Of a stretch of 64,000 nucleotides of DNA, positions 27,091 through 35,700 are shown one piece after another. The DNA is from Ruminococcus sp. AF31-8BH (GTDB taxonomy: Bacteria; Bacillota; Clostridia; Lachnospirales; Lachnospiraceae), in assembly GCF_003460605.1 (NCBI RefSeq), contig NZ_QTVN01000002.1, positions 1 to 64,000 on the forward strand, in the 5' to 3' direction. The first letter of the stretch is position 1. Each line of letters starts with the position of its first letter. A program made the position numbers and the translations under genes. The notes under the pieces are model-generated. The model saw only the letters and a list, made by a program, of their open reading frames with translations. It was not told the DNA's origin and did not search any database.

Positions 27091-27729
27091 ATGGAACGGA
27101 TTGCTTGCCTGTTTATCGGGTATTTGTTTGGAATGTTTCAGACATCCTATCTTATTGGAAAATACCATCACATGGATATCCGCCAGTACGGAAGCGGCAA
27201 TGCGGGAACCACCAATGCCCTTCGTACCCTAGGCAAAAAGGCGGGAGCTATGACCCTGATCGGGGACATGTTAAAATGCGTGATCGCCATTCTGGTGGTG
27301 GACGCGGTTTTCAAAAATCAGTACGGGGATATTCTGCCCCTGCTTGGAATGTATACGGCAGCAGGCTGTGTCCTTGGACACAATTTCCCCATCTATCTGA
27401 AATTCAGAGGGGGAAAGGGAATTGCAGCTTCTGCCGGAATGCTCCTTGCCCTTGACTGGAGAGTGTTTCTGATCTGTGCTGTGATCTTTATCGGGCTTGT
27501 AGCGGTTACACGCTATGTTTCCCTGGGCTCCATGGCGGCTTATGTAGGTGCGCTGATCTGCTTTATTGCCTTTGGCGCAGCAGGAAGCTATGGCATGGAT
27601 CCTTCCCATGTGGTGGAAATGAATGTGATCATGGCCCTTATGACAGCTCTTGCCATTTACCGGCACAGAGCCAATATTTCCCGTCTTATGAACGGCACTG
27701 AGAATAAGCTGGGAGCGAAGAAAAGATGA
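27091..27729 (+). CDS. plsY: Glycerol-3-phosphate acyltransferase PlsY
   Basis: Membrane enzyme that transfers acyl from acyl-phosphate to glycerol 3-phosphate, the first step of phosphatidic acid synthesis. 212 residues, about five helices. The three motifs are visible: GSGNAGTTNALRTLGKKAG, GHNFPIYLKFRGGKGIA and YVSLGSMAAYVGA. It lies between der and gpsA; GpsA makes its substrate. Confidence 0.96.
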   Translation: MERIACLFIGYLFGMFQTSYLIGKYHHMDIRQYGSGNAGTTNALRTLGKKAGAMTLIGDMLKCVIAILVVDAVFKNQYGDILPLLGMYTAAGCVLGHNFPIYLKFRGGKGIAASAGMLLALDWRVFLICAVIFIGLVAVTRYVSLGSMAAYVGALICFIAFGAAGSYGMDPSHVVEMNVIMALMTALAIYRHRANISRLMNGTENKLGAKKR

Positions 27730-27733
27730 GGTG

Positions 27734-28741
27734 ATGGATTTGGCAAAAATCAGTGTAATGGGGACCGGAAGCTGGGGAACAGCACTTGCAATACTGCTTT
27801 ACAACAATGGCCATCAGGTTATGCTGTGGTCTGCACATCCGGAAAAGGCAGTCAGCCTGAATGAGACCCGCGAGGACAGTGGGAAGCTTCCCGGGGTGAA
27901 GATCCCGGAAGGAATCGTAATAACTTCCGATGACAAAGCGGCTCTTGCAGATGTGGATGTGACAGTGTTTGCTTCTCCTTCTGCCTATATCCGTAAAGTA
28001 AGCAGACGCCTGGCACCTTATGTGCGCCAGAGGCAGATCATTGTAAATGTGGCAAAGGGTGTGGAAGAGAATACTCTGATGCCTGTGTGCGATATTATTA
28101 AAGAAGAGATTCCCCAGGCAGATGTGTGCGTGCTTTCCGGACCAAGCCATGCGGAGGAGGTAAGCCGGGGGCTTCCTACCACCTGCGTGGTCAGTGCCCG
28201 CAGGAAAGAAACAGCGGAATATCTCCAGGGACTTTTCATGAGTCCGGTTTTCCGTGTGTATACAACGCCGGATATGCTGGGCGTGGAGCTTGGCGGCGCA
28301 CTGAAAAATGTCATTGCCCTGGCGGCCGGTACTGCCGACGGACTTGGATATGGTGACAATACTAAAGCAGCCCTGATCACCAGGGGAATTGCGGAGATGA
28401 CAAGGCTTGGGGTGAAAATGGGCGCTAAGCTGGAGACTTTTGCAGGACTTTCCGGAATCGGAGACCTGATCGTTACCTGTGCCAGTGTGCACAGCCGAAA
28501 CAGGCGCGCTGGCTATCTTATGGGAAAAGGGTATACCATGGAGCAGGCCATGAAGGAAGTGCAGATGGTTGTGGAAGGCGTGTATTCCGCCAAGGCAGCC
28601 AAAGCCCTTGCAGAGAAATATGATGTGGAGATGCCCATTGTCATGGAAGTGAACAAGCTTCTGTTTGAGAACAAGCCTGCATCTGAGGCGGTGAAAGATC
28701 TGATGCAGAGAGAGAAGCAGGGGGAAATTTCCTGGGAGTAA
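27734..28741 (+). CDS. gpsA: Glycerol-3-phosphate dehydrogenase [NAD(P)+]
   Basis: Reduces dihydroxyacetone phosphate to glycerol 3-phosphate, feeding PlsY next door. About 335 residues. N-terminal NAD(P) loop VMGTGSWGTALA, catalytic Lys region GVELGGALKNVIALAAG, and GLSGIGDLIVTC. The start is ambiguous: ATG 27734 abuts GAGGTG, whereas TTG 27740 has that site at ideal spacing and matches the usual MAKI start. Last gene of the operon. Confidence 0.96.
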   Translation: MDLAKISVMGTGSWGTALAILLYNNGHQVMLWSAHPEKAVSLNETREDSGKLPGVKIPEGIVITSDDKAALADVDVTVFASPSAYIRKVSRRLAPYVRQRQIIVNVAKGVEENTLMPVCDIIKEEIPQADVCVLSGPSHAEEVSRGLPTTCVVSARRKETAEYLQGLFMSPVFRVYTTPDMLGVELGGALKNVIALAAGTADGLGYGDNTKAALITRGIAEMTRLGVKMGAKLETFAGLSGIGDLIVTCASVHSRNRRAGYLMGKGYTMEQAMKEVQMVVEGVYSAKAAKALAEKYDVEMPIVMEVNKLLFENKPASEAVKDLMQREKQGEISWE

Positions 28742-28820
28742 AAATGCTTCAGACGCACCCTTATGTATGCGGATGATTCTCACGGACAGTATAAGTAATT
28801 TAGAAAAATAAAAATGAAAG

Positions 28821-28863
28821 CCGGAAAATTTCCATTTTAGCAGTTGGAAATTTTCCGGTTTTT
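28821..28863 (+). terminator. gpsA terminator
   Basis: Perfect 14-bp stem CCGGAAAATTTCCA (28821-28834) with TGGAAATTTTCCGG (28845-28858), then Ts. It may also serve the converging aldo/keto reductase. Confidence 0.92.
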
Positions 28864-28931
28864 GTAGTTCTGCTTTGCATAATTAAAATTTAAGAGAACC
28901 AATTACTTGCCTGGGTGCGCAACATGCCATG

Positions 28932-29756
28932 TCAGAAAATAACATCCTTCAGATCATCCGGTACATGGGAAGTATGAAGATCCTCATTCAGGGTATCCAT
29001 AATGGCGATATCCTCATCCTCAATATTGAAATCAAAAATATTGGCATTGGAAGCAATGCGGTCCGGGTTCACGGATTTGGGAATTACGGAAATTCCCTTC
29101 TGGATGGCCCAGCGAAGCCCGACCTGTGCAGGCGTGTGGGCGTATTTGGTGCCAAGGACGCACATTACATCATTGTCAAGGTAAGCCCCTCTTGCCAACG
29201 GGGCATAAGCCTGTACCTGAATGCCCTCGGACTGACAGTATTCGATCAGCTCCTTGGGATAGCACAGGGGGTGACATTCGATCTGGTTCACAGCGGGAAC
29301 AATGCCGGAAACCTTCTTCAGCTCCTCCAAGTGATGGATCTGGAAATTGCTGACTCCGATGGACAATACCCGTCCGGTCTCCAGAAGCTTGGCCATCTCC
29401 AGCCAGGTGCCTGTGTAGCAGCCAGGAACTGGCCAGTGGATCAGGTAAAGATCCAGGTAATCCAGCTTCAGTCTCTCAAGGCTTCGGTAAAAAGCTCCGT
29501 CCACATCCCCGAGACGCTGTGCATTGTTCCAGATCTTGCTTGTGATGAAAAGATCCTTGCGGGGAACGCCGCATCTGGCAATGGCCTTGCCAACGCTTTC
29601 CTCGTTCTTGTAGGCGGATGCAGTGTCAATCAGGCGGTATCCTGCGTCCACTGCTGCATTTATGGCTGTCTCTGCTTCATTGTCTGCTGTCTTATATACT
29701 CCAAGCCCGAGAAGGGGCATTTCTCTGTCGTTATTCAGGAATACGGTTTCTCTCAA
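28932..29756 (-). CDS. Aldo/keto reductase
   Basis: NAD(P)H-dependent carbonyl reductase, single TIM-barrel domain, 274 residues. The catalytic tetrad is visible: Asp in YRLIDTAS, Tyr in SAYKNE, Lys in FITSKIWN and His in YLIHWPVP. It is of the 2,5-diketo-gluconate reductase-like subgroup; substrate unknown. TTG start at 29756 with AGGAGG eight bases upstream. Stands alone on the reverse strand. Confidence 0.93.
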   Translation of the reverse strand: MRETVFLNNDREMPLLGLGVYKTADNEAETAINAAVDAGYRLIDTASAYKNEESVGKAIARCGVPRKDLFITSKIWNNAQRLGDVDGAFYRSLERLKLDYLDLYLIHWPVPGCYTGTWLEMAKLLETGRVLSIGVSNFQIHHLEELKKVSGIVPAVNQIECHPLCYPKELIEYCQSEGIQVQAYAPLARGAYLDNDVMCVLGTKYAHTPAQVGLRWAIQKGISVIPKSVNPDRIASNANIFDFNIEDEDIAIMDTLNEDLHTSHVPDDLKDVIF

Positions 29757-29999
29757 AGCTAATTCCTCCTTGCTGAAAAATAAACTTTAATCATTATATC
29801 ATATAATCGGAAAAGAATCACCTGTTTTTTATTGAAATTTTACAAGAATCACACCTGTTTTGGGGAAGAAAGGGCAAAAACGGGCAGTTCGTTAATCTTT
29901 AAACGATTTCTTGTAAGAACTGGTAAAATTGTACAGAAATTAAAACATATATTTGTGTGATAAAGCGTTGAAATTTGGTAAAATTTTATAATTATATCC
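29757..29999. other. AT-rich intergenic stretch
   Basis: No ORF or hairpin I can support. Presumably holds the reverse-strand promoter of the aldo/keto reductase. Confidence 0.3.
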
Positions 30000-30028
30000 T
30001 TGCGTATTAATGAGAAAGGATGTATAAT
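30000..30028 (+). promoter_or_regulatory. Promoter of the nickel/acetogenesis genes
   Basis: TTGCGT (30000-30005), 17 bases, TATAAT (30023-30028). It is the first promoter upstream of the His-rich protein and CooT, with a leader of about 270 bases. Confidence 0.65.
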
Positions 30029-30095
30029 AAAAGAAAAATTGATAAATTTATGTCATTAGTCTGCATCTTTTTAGGTAGAAGAAAGGAACTGCGCT

Positions 30096-30185
30096 ATGCA
30101 TGAAGGAAGAGATAAGCGGAATCTCATTACCACAATTAAGGGAATAGAATATCCTTTTATATGCTTACTCACGCTGACGGCGTGA
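30096..30185 (+). CDS. Candidate 29-residue leader peptide
   Basis: ATG 30096 has AAAGGA eight bases upstream. The frame encodes a short peptide beginning MHEGRDKRNLITT and ending CLLTLTA. Its TGA falls inside the 3' arm of the terminator hairpin at 30168-30193, so ribosome position could affect the hairpin. No known homologue comes to mind. It may be a true leader peptide or chance; the ribosome site and stop position favour the former. Confidence 0.4.
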   Translation: MHEGRDKRNLITTIKGIEYPFICLLTLTA

Positions 30186-30193
30186 GCTTTTTT
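30168..30193 (+). terminator. Leader terminator (attenuator candidate)
   Basis: GCTCACGCC-type stem: CTCACGC (30168-30174) with GCGTGAG (30180-30186), loop TGACG, then six Ts. It lies 110 bases before the His-rich gene and inside its leader. Eighteen bases (30170-30187) recur exactly inside that gene at 30372-30389. Confidence 0.7.
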
Positions 30194-30302
30194 CGTGCCC
30201 ATTCTTATTGCTGAAAATGTGATAAGGCGGCTGTCTGGATTTAACCGGCAGCAGACTGTGGCGTAAACATCTGCCTGTCCATCAGGCGAAAGGAGTATTG
30301 CA

Positions 30303-30698
30303 ATGCATTTGATCAAAGACGAAAACGGCAATTTGGTTCAGCATGGACATGAGCATACTCATGAGCACACACACGCTGACGGCGTGAGCCACACTCATGC
30401 TCATACCCACGAGGGATCTGAAGGCCATGACCATACACATACTGACGAGCAGAACTGCGGCACAGGCTGCGGCTCCTGCCAGGGAGGAGACTGTAAGAAT
30501 GAGACAGTGGCACTCCTGACTTATATGCTGCAGCACAATGAGCATCACGCAGCCGAGCTTGACCAGATGGCAGACAACCTGGCCAAGATGGGAATGGATG
30601 CTGCTGCAAAGACCATTAAAGAAAGCGTTTCCGATTTCCAGAAGGGCAATATGCGTCTTGGGCTTGCCCTTACCCTTGTGAAAGAGGAAATGAAATAA
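30303..30698 (+). CDS. His-rich metal-binding protein, probably nickel
   Basis: 131 residues. The first 46 residues contain 14 histidines in HxH runs, followed by four cysteines (C52, C56, C59, C64) and a helical C-terminal half with HNEHHAAELDQM. I do not recognise a named family. His-rich proteins such as CooJ store or deliver nickel for CO dehydrogenase in Rhodospirillum, and the next gene is cooT, so a nickel store or chaperone for CODH/ACS is the likely role. Zinc or cobalt binding is not excluded. Ribosome site AAAGGAG. The leader has a promoter, a small ORF and a terminator. Confidence 0.7.
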   Translation: MHLIKDENGNLVQHGHEHTHEHTHADGVSHTHAHTHEGSEGHDHTHTDEQNCGTGCGSCQGGDCKNETVALLTYMLQHNEHHAAELDQMADNLAKMGMDAAAKTIKESVSDFQKGNMRLGLALTLVKEEMK

Positions 30699-30737
30699 GA
30701 ATTTGACGTTACAGTGTGACACAAAGGAGGCATTAAT

Positions 30738-30920
30738 ATGTGTTTAGCAACTGTTTACAAAGAGAATGATGATTCTGTTATTTTCAAGAACGTCAGCCGC
30801 ATTAATGTAGAAGGAGACAAGCTGATTCTTCGTGACATTATGGGTGACGAGAGAGTTGTAGAGGGTTCTATCCTTATGGTAGACCTTGCTAATAGTATTG
30901 TCAAAGTAAAATGCGACTGA
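30738..30920 (+). CDS. cooT: CooT family nickel-binding protein
   Basis: 60 residues. CooT is a small dimeric protein that binds one nickel through Cys2 and helps CO dehydrogenase maturation. The N-terminus MCLATVYKEN with Cys2, and the central GDKLILRDIMGDERVVEG fit the family. AAAGGAGG upstream. It follows the His-rich gene by 39 bases and precedes metF; two CooC ATPases and the CODH gene lie just downstream, matching the proposed role. Confidence 0.85.
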   Translation: MCLATVYKENDDSVIFKNVSRINVEGDKLILRDIMGDERVVEGSILMVDLANSIVKVKCD

Positions 30921-31023
30921 TTTTTTAGCGGATCTTCAGGCACTGGAGTGTGTTTGAATTATCGGTTCAACAGGCTCTGGCCTTTAGAATATAAAATTAC
31001 TTAATACGTGGAGGTATGTAATT

Positions 31024-31956
31024 ATGAAATTGTCAGAAGCTATGAGAGAAAAAATGCTTCTGTCCTTCGAGCTTTTCCCGCCGAAGACAGAGAAAGGAAT
31101 GGAGAACCTTCCTGGAACAATCGATCATCTTATGAAGTACAAACCAGAGTACATCTCCTGTACATATGGTGCAGGCGGCGGAAATGTAGGTGCTAACAGA
31201 GAAGTTTGTCAGATGATCAAGAAAGCCGGAACTGTTCCGGTAACTCATTTCACAGTAATTAAGAATACCAAAGAGGGAATCAAGGAGCAGCTGGATCAGT
31301 ACCTTGCAGAGGGCGTTGACCATATGCTTGCACTTCGCGGAGATATCCCCCTTGGTGAGACAACTACCTGTGGAGATTTCAACTATGCTACAGACCTTGT
31401 TAAATTCGTTCGTGACGAATTTGGCGATAAATTCGAGATCGCTGTTGCAGGATCACCGGAAGGACATATTGCATGCCGCAGCCTTGATGCTGACATCGCA
31501 GTTCTCAGACAGAAACAGGACAATGGTGCTGACTACATTATGACTCAGCTTTGCTGGGATATGGAGCAGTTCAAATACTGGCTGGATGCAATCCGTGAGG
31601 CTGGTGTTACAATGCCTGTAGATGTTGGAGTTATGCCAATCCTTGATATGTCTGCTACAATCAATATGGCGCTTTCCCGTAACGGCTGCGTAATGGATAG
31701 CGAGCTTTGCAGACTCATTTCCAGAAACTGGCTGTTCCCGAACCCATTTGCAGCAAAAGATGCAGACGGCAAGCCATTTGATATGTTCTATGATGACAAG
31801 ATCAAGAGATTCAAGGAAGAGGGAATCGAGTACACAATCAAACAGATCGACGAGTACCGTGCTCTTGGCGTAGATGGTATCCATCTGTACGCACTGAACA
31901 AATGGAAAGATGTATCTGAGATCATCGACAGATCCGGACTTAGAACTTTAATCTAA
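31024..31956 (+). CDS. metF: Methylenetetrahydrofolate reductase
   Basis: Reduces 5,10-methylene-THF to 5-methyl-THF, the last methyl-branch step of the Wood-Ljungdahl pathway. 310 residues, a TIM barrel. N-terminal LSFELFPPKTEKGMENL with the catalytic Glu, then SCTYGAGGG, MLALRGDIP and FEIAVAGSPEGH. Many acetogens pair MetF with MetV, a zinc/corrinoid-like partner; none is adjacent here. ATG 31024 with GGAGG upstream. Confidence 0.93.
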   Translation: MKLSEAMREKMLLSFELFPPKTEKGMENLPGTIDHLMKYKPEYISCTYGAGGGNVGANREVCQMIKKAGTVPVTHFTVIKNTKEGIKEQLDQYLAEGVDHMLALRGDIPLGETTTCGDFNYATDLVKFVRDEFGDKFEIAVAGSPEGHIACRSLDADIAVLRQKQDNGADYIMTQLCWDMEQFKYWLDAIREAGVTMPVDVGVMPILDMSATINMALSRNGCVMDSELCRLISRNWLFPNPFAAKDADGKPFDMFYDDKIKRFKEEGIEYTIKQIDEYRALGVDGIHLYALNKWKDVSEIIDRSGLRTLI

Positions 31957-32004
31957 GCTTTTATCTGACTACTTATAAATTTTTGGGAGGCAATTGATTA
32001 TATT

Positions 32005-32775
32005 ATGGCACATGTAATTGCTGTCGCAGGAAAAGGCGGCGTTGGAAAAACCACATTATGCGGAATGCTGATCCAGTATCTCTGCGAGAAGGGCAAAGGC
32101 CCGATCCTTGCTGTAGATGCTGATGCAAATTCTAATCTGAATGAAGTTCTTGGAGTGGAAGTGGAGACTACACTTGGTGATGTAAGGGAAGAAATTGCCC
32201 GTGCAGAGCTTGCAAGTGAGAATCCGATCCCTGCAGGAATGTCTAAGGCAGATTATGCAGAAAGACGCTTCGAAGACGCCCTGGTAGAAGATGATGATTT
32301 CGACCTTCTTGTTATGGGAAGAACTCAGGGGAAAGGCTGTTACTGCTTCGTGAACGGACTTCTTCAGACACAGCTTGCCAAATACCAGAATAATTATCCT
32401 TACATTGTAGTAGATAATGAGGCTGGTATGGAACATATCAGCCGAGGTGTGCTTCCGTCCATGCAGACAGCAATTCTGGTCAGTGACTGTTCCAGAAGAG
32501 GCGTTCAGGCCGTAGGCCGTATTGCAGAGCTTATCAAAGAATGCGATATGCATCCTGATAAAGTGGGCCTTATCATCAATCGTGCTCCGGGCGGAAAGCT
32601 GAATGACGGAATCAAAGAAGAGATCGAGAAGCAGGGACTCAACCTTTTGGGCGTTGTTCCCCAGGATGAAACTGTTTATGAATATGACTGTGAAGGTAAA
32701 CCAACCGCCAGTCTGCCGGAGAATAATCCGGTGAAGATGGCTCTTCGTGAGATCGTTGACAAGCTTGGCTTATAA
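32005..32775 (+). CDS. cooC: CooC-type nickel-insertion ATPase, copy 1
   Basis: MinD/CooC-family ATPase that helps put nickel into CO dehydrogenase or acetyl-CoA synthase. 256 residues. Deviant Walker A GKGGVGKTTLCGM, Walker B-like VDADANSNLNEVLG, and Cys-x-Cys in GKGCYCFVNGLLQ, the dimer metal site of CooC. It directly precedes the CODH gene. The other copy (34909) has a more divergent Cys motif, so the two may serve different targets (C-cluster and A-cluster). Confidence 0.9.
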   Translation: MAHVIAVAGKGGVGKTTLCGMLIQYLCEKGKGPILAVDADANSNLNEVLGVEVETTLGDVREEIARAELASENPIPAGMSKADYAERRFEDALVEDDDFDLLVMGRTQGKGCYCFVNGLLQTQLAKYQNNYPYIVVDNEAGMEHISRGVLPSMQTAILVSDCSRRGVQAVGRIAELIKECDMHPDKVGLIINRAPGGKLNDGIKEEIEKQGLNLLGVVPQDETVYEYDCEGKPTASLPENNPVKMALREIVDKLGL

Positions 32776-32836
32776 TTGAAAAGCTTTCCCCCTGCCTTTA
32801 TGCTATGTGCAGCAGGGAAATGAAAAATGGACTGGT

Positions 32837-32874
32837 AATTCCGCAGTAAGCGGGAACGCTGCTGCGGAATTTTT
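32837..32874 (+). terminator. Internal terminator/attenuator before acsA
   Basis: AATTCCGCAG (32837-32846) pairs with CTGCGGAATT (32862-32871), followed by Ts. A second imperfect hairpin (GAACC...GGTTC) lies at about 32880-32910. Together they form a structured 200-base gap between cooC and the CODH gene. Confidence 0.65.
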
Positions 32875-32991
32875 CATCAGAACCATATCCCATGGGAGGG
32901 GATGGGTTCCGAATATCGGACGAAACATTTAAGTCTGCCCATGCAGACATCATCAAATACAAAAGTAACATATACTTAGAGGAGGTCAATA

Positions 32992-34884
32992 ATGAGTGAA
33001 TTCAAATTAACTACAGTGGAAGAATTCGAAGCTGCCACAGCCCGTCTTCTTGAGACTGGTGCAAAGGTAGGCGCTGATTCCTGGCAGATGCGTGTTAAGA
33101 ATCAGACTCCACACTGTAAATTCGGTGAGCAGGGTGTATGCTGCCGAATCTGTTCAATGGGTCCGTGCCGTATTACACCTAAGGCACCGAGAGGTATCTG
33201 CGGTTGTGATGTACATGGTATCGTAGGAAGAAACTTCCTTCGTTTCACAGCAGGCGGCGCAGCTACACACTCTGATCATGGACGTGAAATCTGTATCACA
33301 CTTGGACATGCAAAAGAGGGCGGCGATTACCAGGTAAAAGATCCTGAGAAGCTGATCCGTATTGCAAAAGAGTGGGGCGTTGAGACAGAGGGTAAAGACA
33401 TCTATGATCTGGCTCATGAAATGTCTGATCTTGCTCAGGAAGAGTACGGAAAGATCAGAGGCGTTTCCAGATGGCTGAAGAGAGCACCTCAGCATACACA
33501 GGATCTGTGGCATGCAGCTGGAATTGAGCCAAGAGCAATCGACCGTGAGGTTTCCTGTGCACTTCATATGACTCATATGGGTAACACAAGTAAACCGGAG
33601 GCTCTGATCCGTCAGGCACTTCGTAACGGTCTTTCCGATGGATGGGGCGGTTCCATGTGCGGAACTGAGTTCTCCGATGTTCTTTTCGGAACTCCAAAGC
33701 CAATTGATACCGAGGCTAACCTTGGTGTTATGAACGCTGAGAATGTAAACATCGTTGTTCATGGACATGACCCGAGTCTTTCTGAGATGATCTGTGAGTA
33801 TGCAGACAGCAAAGAGATGATCGACTATGCGAAATCCATGGGTGCTAAGGGAATCACTGTTTCCGGTGTATGCTGTACATCTAATGAGGTTGCAATGCGT
33901 CGCGGTATTCCGATGGCTGGTAACTTCTTACAGCAGGAGAACGTTGTACTGACAGGTGCCTGTGAGGCAATCGTAGTTGACGTTCAGTGTATTTTCCCGG
34001 CACTTGGACCTCTTTCCAAATGCTTCCATACAAAATTCATCACAACTTCTCCAATCTGCCAGATGCCAGATTCCGATTTCATTGAATTTGATGCAGGTAC
34101 AGCAGGTGAGAAAGCAAAACAGATCGTAAAACTTGCATGTGAAAACTTCAAGAACAGAAAACCAGAGCTTGTACATATTCCGGATTTGAAACATAAAGCT
34201 ACAGTTGGTTACTCTGTAGAAGCAATCGTTAAGACACTTGACGGCGTAACAAACTCTCAGGTAGACGAAACCGGTACCACCAAACCTCTCCTTGAGTGTA
34301 TTACATCCGGTGTTATCCGTGGTGCTGTTGCTATGGTTGGATGTAACAACCCGAAGGTCAGACCTGACACAGCTCACATCGAACTTATGAAGAAGCTGAT
34401 CGCAAACGATATCGTGATCATCGCTTCCGGATGTTCTGCTCAGGCAGCTGCTCGTGCAGGACTTATGGACAAAGCTGCAAAGGATCTTTGCGGTGCTGGT
34501 CTGAAACGTGTTTGCGAGCTTGCAGATATCCCGCCAGTATTACATATGGGATCCTGTGTGGATATCAGCCGTATGTTGATCCTTGCAGCTGAGCTTGCCA
34601 AGGATTCCGGACTGAATATTTCCCAGCTTCCAGTAGTAGGATGTGCTCCTGAATGGATGTCTGAGAAGGCAGTTTCCATTGGAAACTATGTAGTAGCAAC
34701 TGGTCTTGATACATATCTTGGTGTAGACCCATATGTTTCCGGTTCTACAGAGGTTGCAAGCCTCCTTACAGAGGGTGTACGTGACTGGGTAGAAGCAGCA
34801 TATACAGTTGAGAAAGATATTGATAAATTAGGCGATCTTATGATTGCGAGAATCGAAGAGAAACGTGACGCTCTCGGAATCTGA
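32992..34884 (+). CDS. acsA: Carbon monoxide dehydrogenase catalytic subunit
   Basis: Ni-Fe-S enzyme that reduces CO2 to CO for the carbonyl branch; it normally works in an alpha2-beta2 complex with acetyl-CoA synthase. 630 residues. N-terminal cluster cysteines CKFGEQGVCCRICSMGPC supply B- and D-clusters. C-cluster ligands appear in HGHDPSLSEM, GVCCTSNEVAMR, GACEAIVVDVQC, VGCNNPKVRP and GSCVDISRML. AGGAGGT site. It is flanked by the two cooC genes and by acsB, as expected for a functional complex. Confidence 0.97.
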   Translation: MSEFKLTTVEEFEAATARLLETGAKVGADSWQMRVKNQTPHCKFGEQGVCCRICSMGPCRITPKAPRGICGCDVHGIVGRNFLRFTAGGAATHSDHGREICITLGHAKEGGDYQVKDPEKLIRIAKEWGVETEGKDIYDLAHEMSDLAQEEYGKIRGVSRWLKRAPQHTQDLWHAAGIEPRAIDREVSCALHMTHMGNTSKPEALIRQALRNGLSDGWGGSMCGTEFSDVLFGTPKPIDTEANLGVMNAENVNIVVHGHDPSLSEMICEYADSKEMIDYAKSMGAKGITVSGVCCTSNEVAMRRGIPMAGNFLQQENVVLTGACEAIVVDVQCIFPALGPLSKCFHTKFITTSPICQMPDSDFIEFDAGTAGEKAKQIVKLACENFKNRKPELVHIPDLKHKATVGYSVEAIVKTLDGVTNSQVDETGTTKPLLECITSGVIRGAVAMVGCNNPKVRPDTAHIELMKKLIANDIVIIASGCSAQAAARAGLMDKAAKDLCGAGLKRVCELADIPPVLHMGSCVDISRMLILAAELAKDSGLNISQLPVVGCAPEWMSEKAVSIGNYVVATGLDTYLGVDPYVSGSTEVASLLTEGVRDWVEAAYTVEKDIDKLGDLMIARIEEKRDALGI

Positions 34885-34908
34885 TCCAAAGAAAGGCGCG
34901 ATTAACTT

Positions 34909-35682
34909 ATGAAAATAGCAGTAACCGGTAAAGGCGGAGTAGGAAAGACAACTTTTGCGGCAACACTTGCCAGATTATATGCAGATGAAGGGAAGAAGGT
35001 CCTTGCAGCGGATGTTGATCCGGACGCAAACCTGGGACTTGCCCTTGGGTTTGATGAGGAAACTCTTGATTCCATTATTCCAATTTCAAAAATGCGTAAG
35101 CTGGTGGAGGAGCGTACCGGAGCCAACAGTCAGAACCAGTTTTATACACTGAACCCAAAGGTGGACGATATTCCGGATACCTACGGAAAGGTCTGTAATG
35201 GCGTAAAGCTGCTTGTACTTGGAACCGTGGAGACAGGCGGCGGCGGATGTGTCTGCCCTGAGCATGTCATGTTAAAGAGAATCATCAGCAACCTTGTTGT
35301 ACACAGGGATGATGTGGTGATTATGGATATGGAAGCCGGTCTGGAGCATCTGGGCCGGGGAACCACGGAAAGTATGGACGAATTTATTGTTGTGATCGAA
35401 CCGGGCGCAAGAAGCGTACAGACCTACAAGAATGTAAAACGCCTTGCAAAGGATCTTGGAATCACCCAGGTCAAGGTGGTTGCAAACAAAGTCCGGAATG
35501 CTGAGGATGAAGAGTTCATCAGGGCAAAGATTCCGGCTGAAGATCTTCTTGGTATGATCCACTATAATGTTGAAGTTATGGACGCAGACCGCCAGGGTAA
35601 ATCTCCCTATGATTTCAGTGAGACCGTAACATCCGAAATCAGAAAGATTAAAGAAAAGATAGACAATGAAAACAGTCTGTAA
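34909..35682 (+). CDS. CooC/AcsF-type nickel-insertion ATPase, copy 2
   Basis: Second MinD/CooC-type ATPase. 257 residues. Walker A GKGGVGKTTFAATLARLY, Walker B VDPDANLGLALGF, and Cys-x-Cys in GGGGCVCPEHVMLKR. It sits between CODH and acsB1, the position of the AcsF maturation factor in other acetogens, so A-cluster nickel loading is the best guess. CooC activity on the C-cluster is possible too. It lies only 18 bases before acsB1. Confidence 0.9.
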   Translation: MKIAVTGKGGVGKTTFAATLARLYADEGKKVLAADVDPDANLGLALGFDEETLDSIIPISKMRKLVEERTGANSQNQFYTLNPKVDDIPDTYGKVCNGVKLLVLGTVETGGGGCVCPEHVMLKRIISNLVVHRDDVVIMDMEAGLEHLGRGTTESMDEFIVVIEPGARSVQTYKNVKRLAKDLGITQVKVVANKVRNAEDEEFIRAKIPAEDLLGMIHYNVEVMDADRQGKSPYDFSETVTSEIRKIKEKIDNENSL

Positions 35683-35700
35683 ATAATAGGAGGTACTACA

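Noticed and set aside
30035..30193. NiCo riboswitch in the nickel-gene leader
   Set aside because: I could not find the repeated conserved GGACA-type elements of that class.
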